A DNA stretch of 64,000 nt from Brevundimonas vesicularis (GCF_014204545.1 NZ_JACHLJ010000001.1:496001-560000); one strand, 5' to 3'. Positions 36,536-44,943 are shown, counted from the first letter of the stretch. Made by a program: numbers and translations. The notes: generated by a model not told the origin, from the sequence alone.

Positions 36536-36891
36536 CCGCCGGCTGGATAGGGACCGGCAAGGTCAGGGCGCGCGAGGATGGCGATGCGGTCGAGATCGTT
36601 ATCGACGGCCTGACGACCCAGGCCAAGTACTACAAGCCGCTGGTCTATGAGTTCATGCGTAAGGAATGGCGCGGAGCCAGACCATCATGGGGCGACCACG
36701 TCGTCGAAATCCGCATGGAGCATGTCGGCGAGCCGCCCTGGATGGACCTCGACAACCTGGCCAAGGCCTTGCTCGACTCCATCAAGGGCTATCTGTTCCA
36801 CGACGACGCCCAGGTCGCGCGGCTGCTGGTCGAAAGACGCGAAGGCGAAAAAGAGCGGATCCTGATCCGCTCCTATCCGCGTAAAGACTAA
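36532..36891 (+). CDS. RusA-like Holliday junction resolvase family protein
   Basis: 119-residue protein whose centre reads PWMDLDNLAKALLDSIKG followed by DDAQVARL, the RusA-type DxDN...DA...DD metal-binding pattern of crossover-junction endonucleases. RusA is usually prophage-borne, but here the gene sits in core chromosome, starting at a GTG that overlaps the stop of the isomerase gene (GTGA) and converging on sspB with a 6-nt gap. Codon style looks like its neighbours. Resolvase activity is inferred from motifs only. Confidence 0.74.
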   Translation: MTAGWIGTGKVRAREDGDAVEIVIDGLTTQAKYYKPLVYEFMRKEWRGARPSWGDHVVEIRMEHVGEPPWMDLDNLAKALLDSIKGYLFHDDAQVARLLVERREGEKERILIRSYPRKD

Positions 36892-36897
36892 CGGCGG

Positions 36898-37371
36898 CTA
36901 TTTTTTGCGGAACTGGTCCAGCGAAACGACCTTTGGTCCGTCCGAAATCGGCGGCATGTCCTGCGGCGGGGTCGGCTCGTCTTCGACCTCGTCCAGAAGC
37001 TGCGGGTCTTCGAACTGCAGCAGGAATTGGACGCTAGGATCGTAGAAGCGCGTGATCGCGGAATAGGGGATGACAAGGCTCTTGGGCATGCCGCCGAAGC
37101 GCAGCTTGACCGAGAAACGCTCAGACTCGACGCGCAGGTCATCGTACTGGTGCTGCAGAACGACCGTCATCTCTTCCGGATATTTCGCAAGGATGTCAGG
37201 GGCCACGCTGACGCCGACGGCGCGCGTCTTGAAGGTGATGTAGAAGTGATGAGCGCCGGGTAGGCCCTCGGCCAGTACGCGTTCCAGCGCGGCACGCATA
37301 ACGCCGCGCAGGGCTTCCTGCGCCAGCTGTTCGTACCGCATCTCATCGACCGGAGGGGCCTGGTCGCTCAT
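36898..37371 (-). CDS. sspB: SspB ClpXP adaptor (alphaproteobacterial type)
   Basis: 157-residue adaptor that delivers ssrA-tagged proteins to ClpXP. The N-terminal 110 residues form the Sm-like substrate-binding domain (EALRGVMRAALERVLAEGLPG...FYITFKT...SVKLRFGGMPKSLVIPYSAITRFYDP), followed by a flexible acidic/Pro linker and the C-terminal ClpX-docking tail PKVVSLDQFRKK. The start is ATG at 37371 with GAGGTG six nt upstream; a GTG two codons earlier is possible. It lies directly downstream of ssrA on the same strand, a striking pairing of the tag gene with its reader. Confidence 0.93.
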   Translation of the reverse strand: MSDQAPPVDEMRYEQLAQEALRGVMRAALERVLAEGLPGAHHFYITFKTRAVGVSVAPDILAKYPEEMTVVLQHQYDDLRVESERFSVKLRFGGMPKSLVIPYSAITRFYDPSVQFLLQFEDPQLLDEVEDEPTPPQDMPPISDGPKVVSLDQFRKK

Positions 37372-37437
37372 CGTCACCTCACATTAGAGCGCGACTGATA
37401 GCGGCGCAGGGCCGCAGGCGAAAGGTGTCATGAAGGT

Positions 37438-37513
37438 AAAGCGCCGGGATTCTGACGCCGGGCTCCCGACCATCTTTTGGAAAGCGCCGGGATTCTGTTG
37501 CCAGGCTCCCGAC
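37438..37513. repeat. Tandem 33-bp direct repeat between ssrA and sspB
   Basis: Two copies, 37438-37470 and 37481-37513 (period 43 bp), identical at 30 of 33 positions. Each starts AAAGCGCCGGGATTCTG and ends GGCTCCCGAC and can form a weak CGGGA/TCCCG hairpin on the reverse strand. No coding sequence covers it. With ssrA reading toward sspB, the copies lie between the tmRNA 3' end and the sspB start. Confidence 0.9.
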
Positions 37514-37539
37514 AGGCCCCGCCCAAGGATCTGAACCCC

Positions 37540-37811
37540 TAGGACTTAAGATTCGAAATCACTCGAACCGCATTACGCGGCGAGAGCGACTTCTCCAGCG
37601 AAGTTATCGTTCGCAGTTAGAAAATGGCCCGATACGGTGGGCCAGGACGAGCGAAAGCAATCCTCTTTACACGTCCGTCGATGCTAGTCGGCCCCATGCT
37701 GCCTCCGCCGATAACGCGGGGAGAGAGTTGGTGGAGCCGCCGGGAATCGCACCCGGGTCCGGTCCGCTTATTACAAGCGCGTTTATCGCTATAGTCCGGC
37801 CGAAACCGGAC
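37540..37811 (-). ncRNA. ssrA: tmRNA, circularly permuted two-piece form (ssrA)
   Basis: Reading on the reverse strand, the acceptor piece (about 37800-37729) ends in a T-arm (CCGGG TGCGATT CCCGG) and encoded CCA. A 33-nt intervening segment (37728-37696) follows, then the coding piece starts GGGGCCG at 37695, which pairs 7 bp with CGGCTCC of the acceptor 3' end (one G-T). The tag frame 37614-37573 encodes ANDNFAGEVALAA-stop. GGACT of the acceptor piece can pair with AGTCC near 37541. This is the alphaproteobacterial two-piece arrangement. The outer ends are estimates. It rescues stalled ribosomes together with SmpB, encoded at 61.4 kb. Confidence 0.93.
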
Positions 37812-37817
37812 ATGACG

Positions 37818-37846
37818 AATATAGGCGCAGCCGTGAGGCATTCCAA
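37818..37846 (-). promoter_or_regulatory. Predicted ssrA promoter
   Basis: On the reverse strand TTGGAA (37846-37841), 17-nt spacer, TATATT (37823-37818). Start of transcription would fall at about 37811, just upstream of the acceptor piece and just after the miaA stop. Confidence 0.7.
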
Positions 37847-37860
37847 GCGCCGGATTGCAC

Positions 37861-38781
37861 TCAGGCGCGGCGCCAGTCCGGCGTCTGGTTTCGAAACCAC
37901 GTCAACTGACGTTTGGCGTAGTTGCGGGTGGCTTGTTTCAGAGCGGCGATCGCGTCGTTGCGGGCCAGGTCGCCGGACTGGTAGGCGGCCAGTTCTCTAA
38001 CCCCGACCGCCTTCATGGCAGGCAGGGCGGGGTGCAAGCCACGGGCCACAAGCGATTGAACTTCGTCTATCGCTCCCTGATCGATCATCAGATCCACGCG
38101 CTGATCGCAGTTTGCATAGAGCGGCTGACGGTCGGGCTCTCTGACCCATCCGGTCCATGAGCCTGGCGCCAACAAGGGCTGGGTGTCGGCCTTCCAGGCG
38201 CTCAGCGCGCGACCGCTGGCGATGAAGACGCTCATGGCTCGAACCAGTCGCTGGCGGTCTCCCTGTTCAATGGCCTGCGCCGCCTCGGGATCGATCTGGG
38301 CCAGGCGGCGGCGGAACGCTGACTCGCCGAGCGTCGTGTAGTCGGCATCCATCTGATCGCGCACCGCGCTCGGCACCGCTGGAATGTCGGCCAGGCCGCG
38401 CGTCAGGCTGGTGAAATAAAGGCCTGTGCCGCCCACCAGAATGGCCGGGCGTCCTTGATCGCGAAGGTCGTCGAGCAACACCATGACGGCGCGGCTCCAG
38501 CGCCCGACCGACCAGGCGTCGGCCGCGTCAGCGACGCCGTAAAGGCGATGATCGGCCTGAGCCTCGTCCTCAACCGAGGGCCGGGCCGTCAGGATGCGCA
38601 GGTCGGCGTAGAGCTGTTGGCTGTCGGCATTGATGATCACCGCGCCCGTTTCGCGCGCCATCTTCAGCGCCAGCGCCGACTTGCCCGAGGCGGTCGGGCC
38701 GGCGATCAGGGTGATTGAGGGCGGTTGGGACAAATCGTGGCTCGCGGGACGGGTTCGAGGGCGATAGAACGCGCGCATCAT
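37861..38781 (-). CDS. miaA: tRNA dimethylallyltransferase
   Basis: 306-residue enzyme that adds a dimethylallyl group to A37 of tRNAs reading UNN codons. P-loop IAGPTASGKS (Lys34), the INADSQQLYADLRILTARP segment, VGGTGLYF, and DRQRLVRA motifs are intact, as is the C-terminal MKAVGVREL...NYAKRQLTWFR. The ATGATG at 38781/38778 is taken as start, with AGG a few bases upstream; a TTG at 38790 is possible. Divergent from mrp with about 26 nt between starts. Confidence 0.94.
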   Translation of the reverse strand: MMRAFYRPRTRPASHDLSQPPSITLIAGPTASGKSALALKMARETGAVIINADSQQLYADLRILTARPSVEDEAQADHRLYGVADAADAWSVGRWSRAVMVLLDDLRDQGRPAILVGGTGLYFTSLTRGLADIPAVPSAVRDQMDADYTTLGESAFRRRLAQIDPEAAQAIEQGDRQRLVRAMSVFIASGRALSAWKADTQPLLAPGSWTGWVREPDRQPLYANCDQRVDLMIDQGAIDEVQSLVARGLHPALPAMKAVGVRELAAYQSGDLARNDAIAALKQATRNYAKRQLTWFRNQTPDWRRA

Positions 38782-38807
38782 TGCCTGCAAGTCTTCTGGA
38801 GACCGCC

Positions 38808-39875
38808 TTGGTCGAACGCTCCGCCGTCATCGCCGCCCTCGACGCCGTCATCGATCCGGTTTCCGGCCAGGGGCTGGTCGCCGCCGGTCTGGTTCAGGGT
38901 CTGGTCGTGGCCGAAGGTCGCGCGGGGTTTGCTCTGGAAGTCGATCGCAGCCAGGCCGCCGCGTACGCCCCGGTCCGTGACGCGGCGGAGGCTGCGCTGA
39001 AGGCCGTTCCCGGCATGGCGCGTGTCTCGGTCATTCTGACCGCTGAGACCAAGCCTACTGCTGCGCCACGCACGGCGGGTCTGTCCAAGGCGGCGGTCGA
39101 TCAGGGCCGCGCCAAGTCCCCGGTCCCGACCGACCGTCCTGCGCATGTCCGCCGCGTGCTGGCCGTCGCCAGTGGCAAGGGCGGGGTCGGTAAGTCCACC
39201 GTCGCCGTAAATTTGGCTGCCGCACTTTCGGCGCGCGGGCTTTCGGTCGGCATTCTCGACGCCGATGTGTATGGGCCCTCGCTGCCGACCATGCTGGGTA
39301 TCAGCGGCCAACCCGCCTATGAAGACGGCGCCATCGTGCCGCACGTCGCCCATGGATTGAAAGTCATGTCGGTCGGCCTCTTGACCAAGATGGACGACGC
39401 CATGATCTGGCGTGGCCCCATGGCGTCGCAGGCCATCACGCAGATGCTGACCCAGACGCGTTGGGGGACAGCTGATGCGCCCTTGGACGTGCTGGTGGTC
39501 GATCTGCCGCCAGGCACGGGCGACGTGCAACTGACCTTGATCCAGAAGACGCCGCTGGATGGGGCGGTGATCGTGTCGACGCCGCAGGAAGTGGCCTTGG
39601 CCGATGCGCGGCGCGCCCACACCCTGTTCCAGCGAGTCCATGTCCCGACGTTCGGCCTGATCGAGAACATGAGCGGGCCAGTCTTTGGTGAAGGCGGGGG
39701 AAAAGCCGAGGCCGAGCGCCTATCCATCCCATTCTTGGGGGCCTTGCCGCTGGACGCAGCCTTACGAGAGGGCGGCGATGCCGGACGACCGCTTTTCGCA
39801 ACCGATCCGCAGGGCGATATCGCTGGCCGTTTCGCCGAAATCGCCGCGCGCGTCTCGGCGGCGCTCGGGATTTAG
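38808..39875 (+). CDS. mrp: Mrp/ApbC iron-sulfur cluster carrier ATPase
   Basis: 355-residue P-loop NTPase that carries Fe-S clusters to apoproteins. An N-terminal MIP18/DUF59 domain (residues 1-80) precedes the deviant Walker A VASGKGGVGKST near 121 and DLPPGTGDVQLTL. The cluster-binding CxxC usual near the C terminus is not obvious here: the segment after IENMSG reads PVFGEGGG instead of the common YCPHCG, so cluster binding by that motif is doubtful. The start is TTG at 38808 with GGAG six nt upstream, which fixes it; longer frames overlap miaA. Confidence 0.9.
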   Translation: MVERSAVIAALDAVIDPVSGQGLVAAGLVQGLVVAEGRAGFALEVDRSQAAAYAPVRDAAEAALKAVPGMARVSVILTAETKPTAAPRTAGLSKAAVDQGRAKSPVPTDRPAHVRRVLAVASGKGGVGKSTVAVNLAAALSARGLSVGILDADVYGPSLPTMLGISGQPAYEDGAIVPHVAHGLKVMSVGLLTKMDDAMIWRGPMASQAITQMLTQTRWGTADAPLDVLVVDLPPGTGDVQLTLIQKTPLDGAVIVSTPQEVALADARRAHTLFQRVHVPTFGLIENMSGPVFGEGGGKAEAERLSIPFLGALPLDAALREGGDAGRPLFATDPQGDIAGRFAEIAARVSAALGI

Positions 39876-39951
39876 AAAAAGCCCAGGCAAGGGGTTTTCA
39901 AACGCAACCCTGTTCGCCACCTTGGGTGCTACAGATACCCAAGGAGATCCA

Positions 39952-41049
<1,098 letters not shown>

Positions 41050-41057
41050 TCGGGAAA

Positions 41058-41084
41058 CGTCGAGCCGGTTATGCCGGCTCGACG
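41058..41084. terminator. Hairpin between OYE gene and ybjQ
   Basis: Perfect 11-bp stem (41058-41068 with 41074-41084) and TTATG loop in the convergent gap; it overlaps the ybjQ stop codon. The reverse-strand tail has only TTT, so strength is uncertain. Confidence 0.55.
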
Positions 41085-41389
41085 ATCACGCCCGTGCCGT
41101 AGCACAGCACCTCGGTTACGCCCGGCATGATCTCCGTCGCGTCATACCGGACGGCCAGAATGGCGTTGGCGCCGTGGGCTTGGGCATGTTTGACCAGTTC
41201 GTCATAGGCTTCCTGACGCCCGGCTTCAGCCAGCTTCACATAGGCGCCGACGCGGCCGCCCAGCATGGACTGCACCCCGCCGATGGCGTCGGAGATGGCG
41301 TTGCGCGATCTCACCGTGACACCGCGAACCAGGCCGATGTGGCGGGTGACGCGAAAGCCGGGCAGGTCGTTGGTCGTGGTGACGTACAT
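41069..41389 (-). CDS. YbjQ/UPF0145-family protein
   Basis: 106-residue small protein, one full UPF0145 domain: MYVTTTNDLPGFRVTRHIGLVRGVTVRSRN at the N terminus, then AIGGVQSMLGGRVGAYVKLAE and GANAILAVRYDATEI. The family forms pentamers in crystal structures and is of unknown function. It follows folA by 9 nt on the same strand, so it is the last gene of thyA-MazG-like-folA-ybjQ. Confidence 0.9.
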   Translation of the reverse strand: MYVTTTNDLPGFRVTRHIGLVRGVTVRSRNAISDAIGGVQSMLGGRVGAYVKLAEAGRQEAYDELVKHAQAHGANAILAVRYDATEIMPGVTEVLCYGTGVIVEPA

Positions 41390-41398
41390 CTGTTTCTC

Positions 41399-41926
41399 CT
41401 AGCGGCGTTCCAGCACGCGGAAGGTGAAGGCGTGGTCGTCCTTCTCGCCCGCCGGGTGCGATTCCGACGATACCTCGACCCAAGCGGTTTCGTCGAATGA
41501 CGGAAAGACGGCGTCGCCTCCGGGCGAGGCGTCCACTTCCGTGATGTAGAGGCGTCTGGCGCGGGGCAGGGCGGCATCGAACAAGGCCGTGCCGCCGATG
41601 ATGCAGATCTCATCGACGCCATCGTCCTCGGCGGTTTCGCGTCCGATCTCGATGGCCTCGTCCAAAGTGGCGCAAACCAGCGCGCCCTTCGACATGCCGT
41701 CGGTTTCGTAGGATTCGTCACGCGTCAGCACGATGTTCAGCCGACCGGGCAGAGGCTTCAACGGCAGGCTCTCCCAGGTCTTTCGGCCCATCAGGCAAGG
41801 CTTGCCCACGGTGATGGCCTTGAAGCGCTGTAGATCACTGCGCAGTCGCCAGGGCAGGTCGCCGTCACGGCCGATGACGCCATTGCGTCCACGCGCGACG
41901 ACCAATGCGATTAGAGGAACGGTCAT
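41399..41926 (-). CDS. folA: Dihydrofolate reductase
   Basis: 175-residue enzyme reducing dihydrofolate to tetrahydrofolate with NADPH, closing the cycle opened by thymidylate synthase. N-terminal LIALVVARGRNGVIGRDGDLPWRL (catalytic acid Asp in the DLPW helix), MGRKTWESLP, PGRLNIVLTR and IGGTALFDAALP are standard DHFR motifs. GGAG lies 8 nt upstream of the ATG at 41926, which overlaps the stop of the MazG-like gene (ATGA). Confidence 0.96.
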   Translation of the reverse strand: MTVPLIALVVARGRNGVIGRDGDLPWRLRSDLQRFKAITVGKPCLMGRKTWESLPLKPLPGRLNIVLTRDESYETDGMSKGALVCATLDEAIEIGRETAEDDGVDEICIIGGTALFDAALPRARRLYITEVDASPGGDAVFPSFDETAWVEVSSESHPAGEKDDHAFTFRVLERR

Positions 41927-42222
41927 GCTTTCGGCTCCAGCCACTTCAGCCATTTGCTCTGCATGGCCTGATCAAGATCGACACCCGCCCGCGCGCAGTA
42001 GATCAGCAGCATCCCCAGCACATCCGCCGCCTCGTCGCCCAGCGCCTGGCTGTCAGGTGCGCCCCGTGCGCGGCCGGATAGGCGCAGATGCTCGGCTGTC
42101 AGTTCGCCCAACTCCTCCTGAAGCTTCAGCAGCGCCCAGTCGCGATCCCGGTCGATGTCGTGTTCGGCGGCGTAGATGTCGGAGATGCGCAGGACGTCGG
42201 CCTGAAGGTCCTTGAGATTCAT
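41923..42222 (-). CDS. MazG-like nucleotide pyrophosphohydrolase
   Basis: 99-residue single-domain all-alpha NTP pyrophosphatase. The metal-binding pattern is LKLQEELGELTAEHLRL followed by GDEAADVLGMLLIY (ExxE...ExxD). It overlaps thyA by 1 nt upstream and folA by 4 nt downstream. Short MazG-like enzymes often hydrolyse dCTP or dUTP; here it might feed dUMP to ThyA or limit dUTP, inferred from operon logic only. Different from the full two-domain MazG at 9.4 kb. Confidence 0.84.
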   Translation of the reverse strand: MNLKDLQADVLRISDIYAAEHDIDRDRDWALLKLQEELGELTAEHLRLSGRARGAPDSQALGDEAADVLGMLLIYCARAGVDLDQAMQSKWLKWLEPKA

Positions 42223-43079
42223 CAGACCGCGACGGCGGCCTTGATGTGCGGCCAGGCTTCGTAGCCCTCGAGGGTGAAGTCCGAGAGGTCGAAGGCGAAC
42301 AGGTCGGTCTTGGGCGCGATCTGCATGACGGGCAGGGGCAGGGGCTCGCGGGTCAGCTGAAGCTCGGCCTGTTCGAGGTGATTCAAATAAAGGTGGGCGT
42401 CGCCGAAGGTGTGGACGAAGTCGCCCGGCTCCAGCCCCACGACCTGGGCCAGCATCATCGTCAGCAGGGCGTAGGAGGCGATGTTGAACGGCACGCCAAG
42501 GAAGACATCGGCGCTGCGCTGATACAGCTGGCAGCTAAGCTTGCCGTCGGCGACGAAGAACTGGAACAGGCAGTGGCAGGGCGGCAGGGCCATGTCGTCG
42601 ACATCGGCCGGGTTCCAGGCGGTGACGATGTGGCGACGGCTGTTGGGATTGGTCTTCAGCCCATGAACCAGCTTCTCGATCTGGTCGATGACCCGGCCGT
42701 CCGGCGCGGTCCAGGACCGCCATTGCTTGCCGTAGACCGGGCCCAGCTCGCCCTCGGCGTCGGCCCATTCGTCCCAGATGCGGACGCCGTTGTCCTTGAG
42801 ATAGGCGATATTAGTTTCGCCGCGCAGGAACCACAGCAGTTCGACGATGATCGACCGCAGATGCAGCTTCTTGGTCGTCAGGACGGGAAAGCCCTTGGAC
42901 AGATCGAACCGCATCTGGCGACCGAAGACGCCCAAGGTGCCGGTGCCGGTGCGATCGTCGCGGCGGACGCCATTGTCGCGGATGTCGCGCAACAGGTTCA
43001 GATACTGCCGCTCGGGATGATCGGCCGGCGCGGCGGCGACGCGAGCCTGAAGTTCAGCGATGGCGACCTGAGCGTTCAT
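42222..43079 (-). CDS. thyA: Thymidylate synthase
   Basis: 285-residue folate-dependent ThyA making dTMP from dUMP. Active-site Cys168 in [31 protein letters not shown] at the N terminus, [23 protein letters not shown] and the C-terminal AVAV are canonical. E. coli ThyA is 264 aa; the extra ~20 residues are an Ala-rich N terminus. The ATG at 43079 is chosen because longer frames lose similarity. First gene of the thyA-MazG-like-folA-ybjQ transcript. Confidence 0.96.
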   Translation of the reverse strand: MNAQVAIAELQARVAAAPADHPERQYLNLLRDIRDNGVRRDDRTGTGTLGVFGRQMRFDLSKGFPVLTTKKLHLRSIIVELLWFLRGETNIAYLKDNGVRIWDEWADAEGELGPVYGKQWRSWTAPDGRVIDQIEKLVHGLKTNPNSRRHIVTAWNPADVDDMALPPCHCLFQFFVADGKLSCQLYQRSADVFLGVPFNIASYALLTMMLAQVVGLEPGDFVHTFGDAHLYLNHLEQAELQLTREPLPLPVMQIAPKTDLFAFDLSDFTLEGYEAWPHIKAAVAV

Positions 43080-43155
43080 TTCTCGAGCTTGCCTCAGAAC
43101 CTGCGATTCGAAATGCAAATCGATGCGGACTCCTAGGGAGTCCACAGAAATCGAA

Positions 43156-43698
43156 TCAGCCCCCGAAGCCGCCTTCGTCGAGGAAGGCCTGTTCTTCAGG
43201 CGTGGTCTGGCGGCCCAGTGCGGCGTTGCGGTGCGGGAAACGGCCGAAGCGGACGATGATGTCGCGGTGCAGCTTGCCCCATTTCTCCAACTCTTCATCG
43301 CCGGCGACCGAGGCCATGTAGCGGTCCTGATCCTCGATCCGTTCGGAATGTTCGAAGGGCAGAAGCAGGAAGTTCTTCAAAGCCGGCTCCACCGCCAGAT
43401 GCAGATCGCGCGCCTCCGCCTGATTGGCGAACATCAGGGCCAAAGGATCGGTGGCGAACTGATGCGCCGTGCCGCGAAAACTGTTTCGGGGATACTGGTC
43501 CAGCAGGATCAGCAGCGCCAAGGCTCCCTCGGGCGTGTCCATCCAGTCGTCCAGTTCGCGGCGCGCGGCGGCCCAATGCAGGGCGTGGCCTCGGTCGCGG
43601 AAGTCGGAGTCGAACGCCTCGTCCTTGGCGAACCACTTTTCAGGCCCAGCCTCTTTCCAGAAGGCGACGACGTCGGATGGGGTTATGAAGGCGGTCAT
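43156..43698 (-). CDS. DUF924 family protein
   Basis: 180-residue alpha-helical protein. [24 protein letters not shown] at the N terminus, then [26 protein letters not shown]...YLPFEHSE-type (here [13 protein letters not shown]) and [22 protein letters not shown] are the hallmarks of DUF924 (TPR-like fold, unknown function). Its start codon (CAT at 43696-43698 on the top strand) overlaps the ATG of the divergent reductoisomerase gene. Confidence 0.9.
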   Translation of the reverse strand: MTAFITPSDVVAFWKEAGPEKWFAKDEAFDSDFRDRGHALHWAAARRELDDWMDTPEGALALLILLDQYPRNSFRGTAHQFATDPLALMFANQAEARDLHLAVEPALKNFLLLPFEHSERIEDQDRYMASVAGDEELEKWGKLHRDIIVRFGRFPHRNAALGRQTTPEEQAFLDEGGFGG

Positions 43699-44731
43699 GA
43701 CCCAGACCCTACCCAATCCGCTGCCCGTCTTCCATGACCGCGACTGCGACCTTTCGATCATACGCAGCAAGCGCGTGGCGATGATCGGGTACGGCAGCCA
43801 GGGTCGCACCCATGCGCTGAACCTGCGCGATTCGGGCGTGACTGACATCGTTGTGGGCCTAAAGGTCGACTCCAAGACCCGCGACCTGGCGCGCGCCGAC
43901 GGGTTTGAGGTGATGACGGCGTGGCAGGCCGCGTCGGGCGCTGATGTGGTCGCCGTCATGACCTCAGACGAGGCGCACCGCGATCTGTGGCGCGACGAAC
44001 TGAAGCCGAACGTGCGGCCGGGCGCGGCCTTGGTCTTCGCCCACGGCCTGTCGGTGAGATTCGGCCTGGTCGAGCCGCGCGCGGATCTGGACATCATCCT
44101 GGCCTCGCCCAAGGGGATCGGGCCGCGCATCCGAGATCTGTACGAAGCCGGGGAAGGCGTCTTCTGCCTGTTTGGCGTGCAGCAGGACGCGACGGGCGGC
44201 GCGCATGCGCTGGGCCTGTCATATGCGGCGGCGCTGGGCTGCGGGCGCAAGGGCATTTTGGAAACGACGATGCGCGACGAGTGCGAGAGCGACCTGTTCG
44301 GCGAACAGGTGGTTCTGTGCGGCGGCATCGCCGAACTGATCGACGCAGCCTTCATGAAACTGGTCAACGCCGGCTATCCGCCCGAAGTGGCGTGGTTCGA
44401 ATGTTTCTACGAGACCAAGCTGGTGACCGACCTGATGTACGAACGCGGCATCGCGGGCGCCTTCGCCAAGATTTCGAACACGGCGGAATACGGCGCCTAT
44501 CTGACCGGGCCGAGGATTATCGGAGCCGGATCGCACCAGGCGATGGATCAGGTGTTGGCCGAGATTCAGGGCGGGGCGTTCGTGCGGCGGCTGATGGCCG
44601 ACTACGACGCGGGTTCGCCCGACCTGACCACGCGCCGAAAGGCGTTGGGCTCAAGAACCATCGAGTCGGTCGGAGCGCATCTGAATGCGGTGGCGCGCCA
44701 GGCGATGGAGAGCGCGGCGAACGACGACTGA
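43697..44731 (+). CDS. ilvC: Divergent ketol-acid reductoisomerase (KARI)
   Basis: 344-residue class I KARI-like protein of branched-chain amino-acid synthesis. The Rossmann GYGSQGRTHALNL, FAHG histidine, PKG lysine, metal-binding DLFGEQ and EC-x-YETKL glutamates, and SNTAEY serine are kept. However canonical PKGPGH is SPKGIGP, the YQDxxG-type loop is QQDATGG, and other segments differ from usual alphaproteobacterial IlvC, so a paralogous function is possible. No ilvB/ilvN is near. The ATG at 43697 overlaps the start of the divergent DUF924 gene; an upstream in-frame ATG (43685) would lie within that gene. Confidence 0.82.
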   Translation: MTQTLPNPLPVFHDRDCDLSIIRSKRVAMIGYGSQGRTHALNLRDSGVTDIVVGLKVDSKTRDLARADGFEVMTAWQAASGADVVAVMTSDEAHRDLWRDELKPNVRPGAALVFAHGLSVRFGLVEPRADLDIILASPKGIGPRIRDLYEAGEGVFCLFGVQQDATGGAHALGLSYAAALGCGRKGILETTMRDECESDLFGEQVVLCGGIAELIDAAFMKLVNAGYPPEVAWFECFYETKLVTDLMYERGIAGAFAKISNTAEYGAYLTGPRIIGAGSHQAMDQVLAEIQGGAFVRRLMADYDAGSPDLTTRRKALGSRTIESVGAHLNAVARQAMESAANDD

Positions 44732-44742
44732 CGCGGCTCTAG

Positions 44743-44779
44743 CAGCGGGCGAAGACCCGCTGTCGCATCGTCGATTTTT
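44743..44779 (+). terminator. Possible terminator after ilvC
   Basis: 7-bp stem CAGCGGG/CCCGCTG (44743-44749 with 44756-44762), followed after 11 nt by a TTTTT run (44774-44778). The gap between stem and T-run makes it weak. It lies between ilvC and converging tRNA-Pro. Confidence 0.4.
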
Positions 44780-44791
44780 CTGAGGAGAAGA

Positions 44792-44868
44792 TGGTCGGAG
44801 TGAGAGGATTCGAACCTCCGACCCCTGCGTCCCGAACGCAGTGCTCTACCAGGCTGAGCCACACTCCG
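44792..44868 (-). tRNA. tRNA-Pro (CGG)
   Basis: 77-nt reverse-strand cloverleaf with encoded CCA. Acceptor CGGAGTG pairs with CACTCCG; the anticodon loop TTCGGGA gives anticodon CGG; T-arm GGAGGTTCGAATCCTCT-type is intact. A spurious protein is often called across this gene on the top strand. Confidence 0.97.
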
Positions 44869-44914
44869 ACCGTGGGGGCTGGCCTGGCGGCGTCGCCCCG
44901 AAGTGAGGACGCGG

Positions 44915-44943
44915 CTTATAGCCATGGGTTTGATAGGCCGCAA
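44915..44943 (-). promoter_or_regulatory. Predicted tRNA-Pro promoter
   Basis: Reverse-strand TTGCGGC (44943-44937), 14-nt spacer, GCTATAAG (44922-44915), matching 7 of 8 positions of GCTANAWC. It lies 46 nt upstream of the tRNA 5' end. Confidence 0.55.

Noticed and set aside
37438-37480. Top-strand end of repeat copy 1 (CTCCCGACCA followed by TCTTTT) as a tRNA 3' end
   Set aside because: There is no matching 5' acceptor strand or cloverleaf, and the arm does not fold with a 7-nt loop.
37438-37513. Tandem repeat as a minimal CRISPR array
   Set aside because: Only two copies, a 10-bp spacer and no cas genes.
37667-38000. Short frames across ssrA and the miaA 3' end
   Set aside because: The sequence is explained by the tmRNA structure, the tag frame and the miaA gene.
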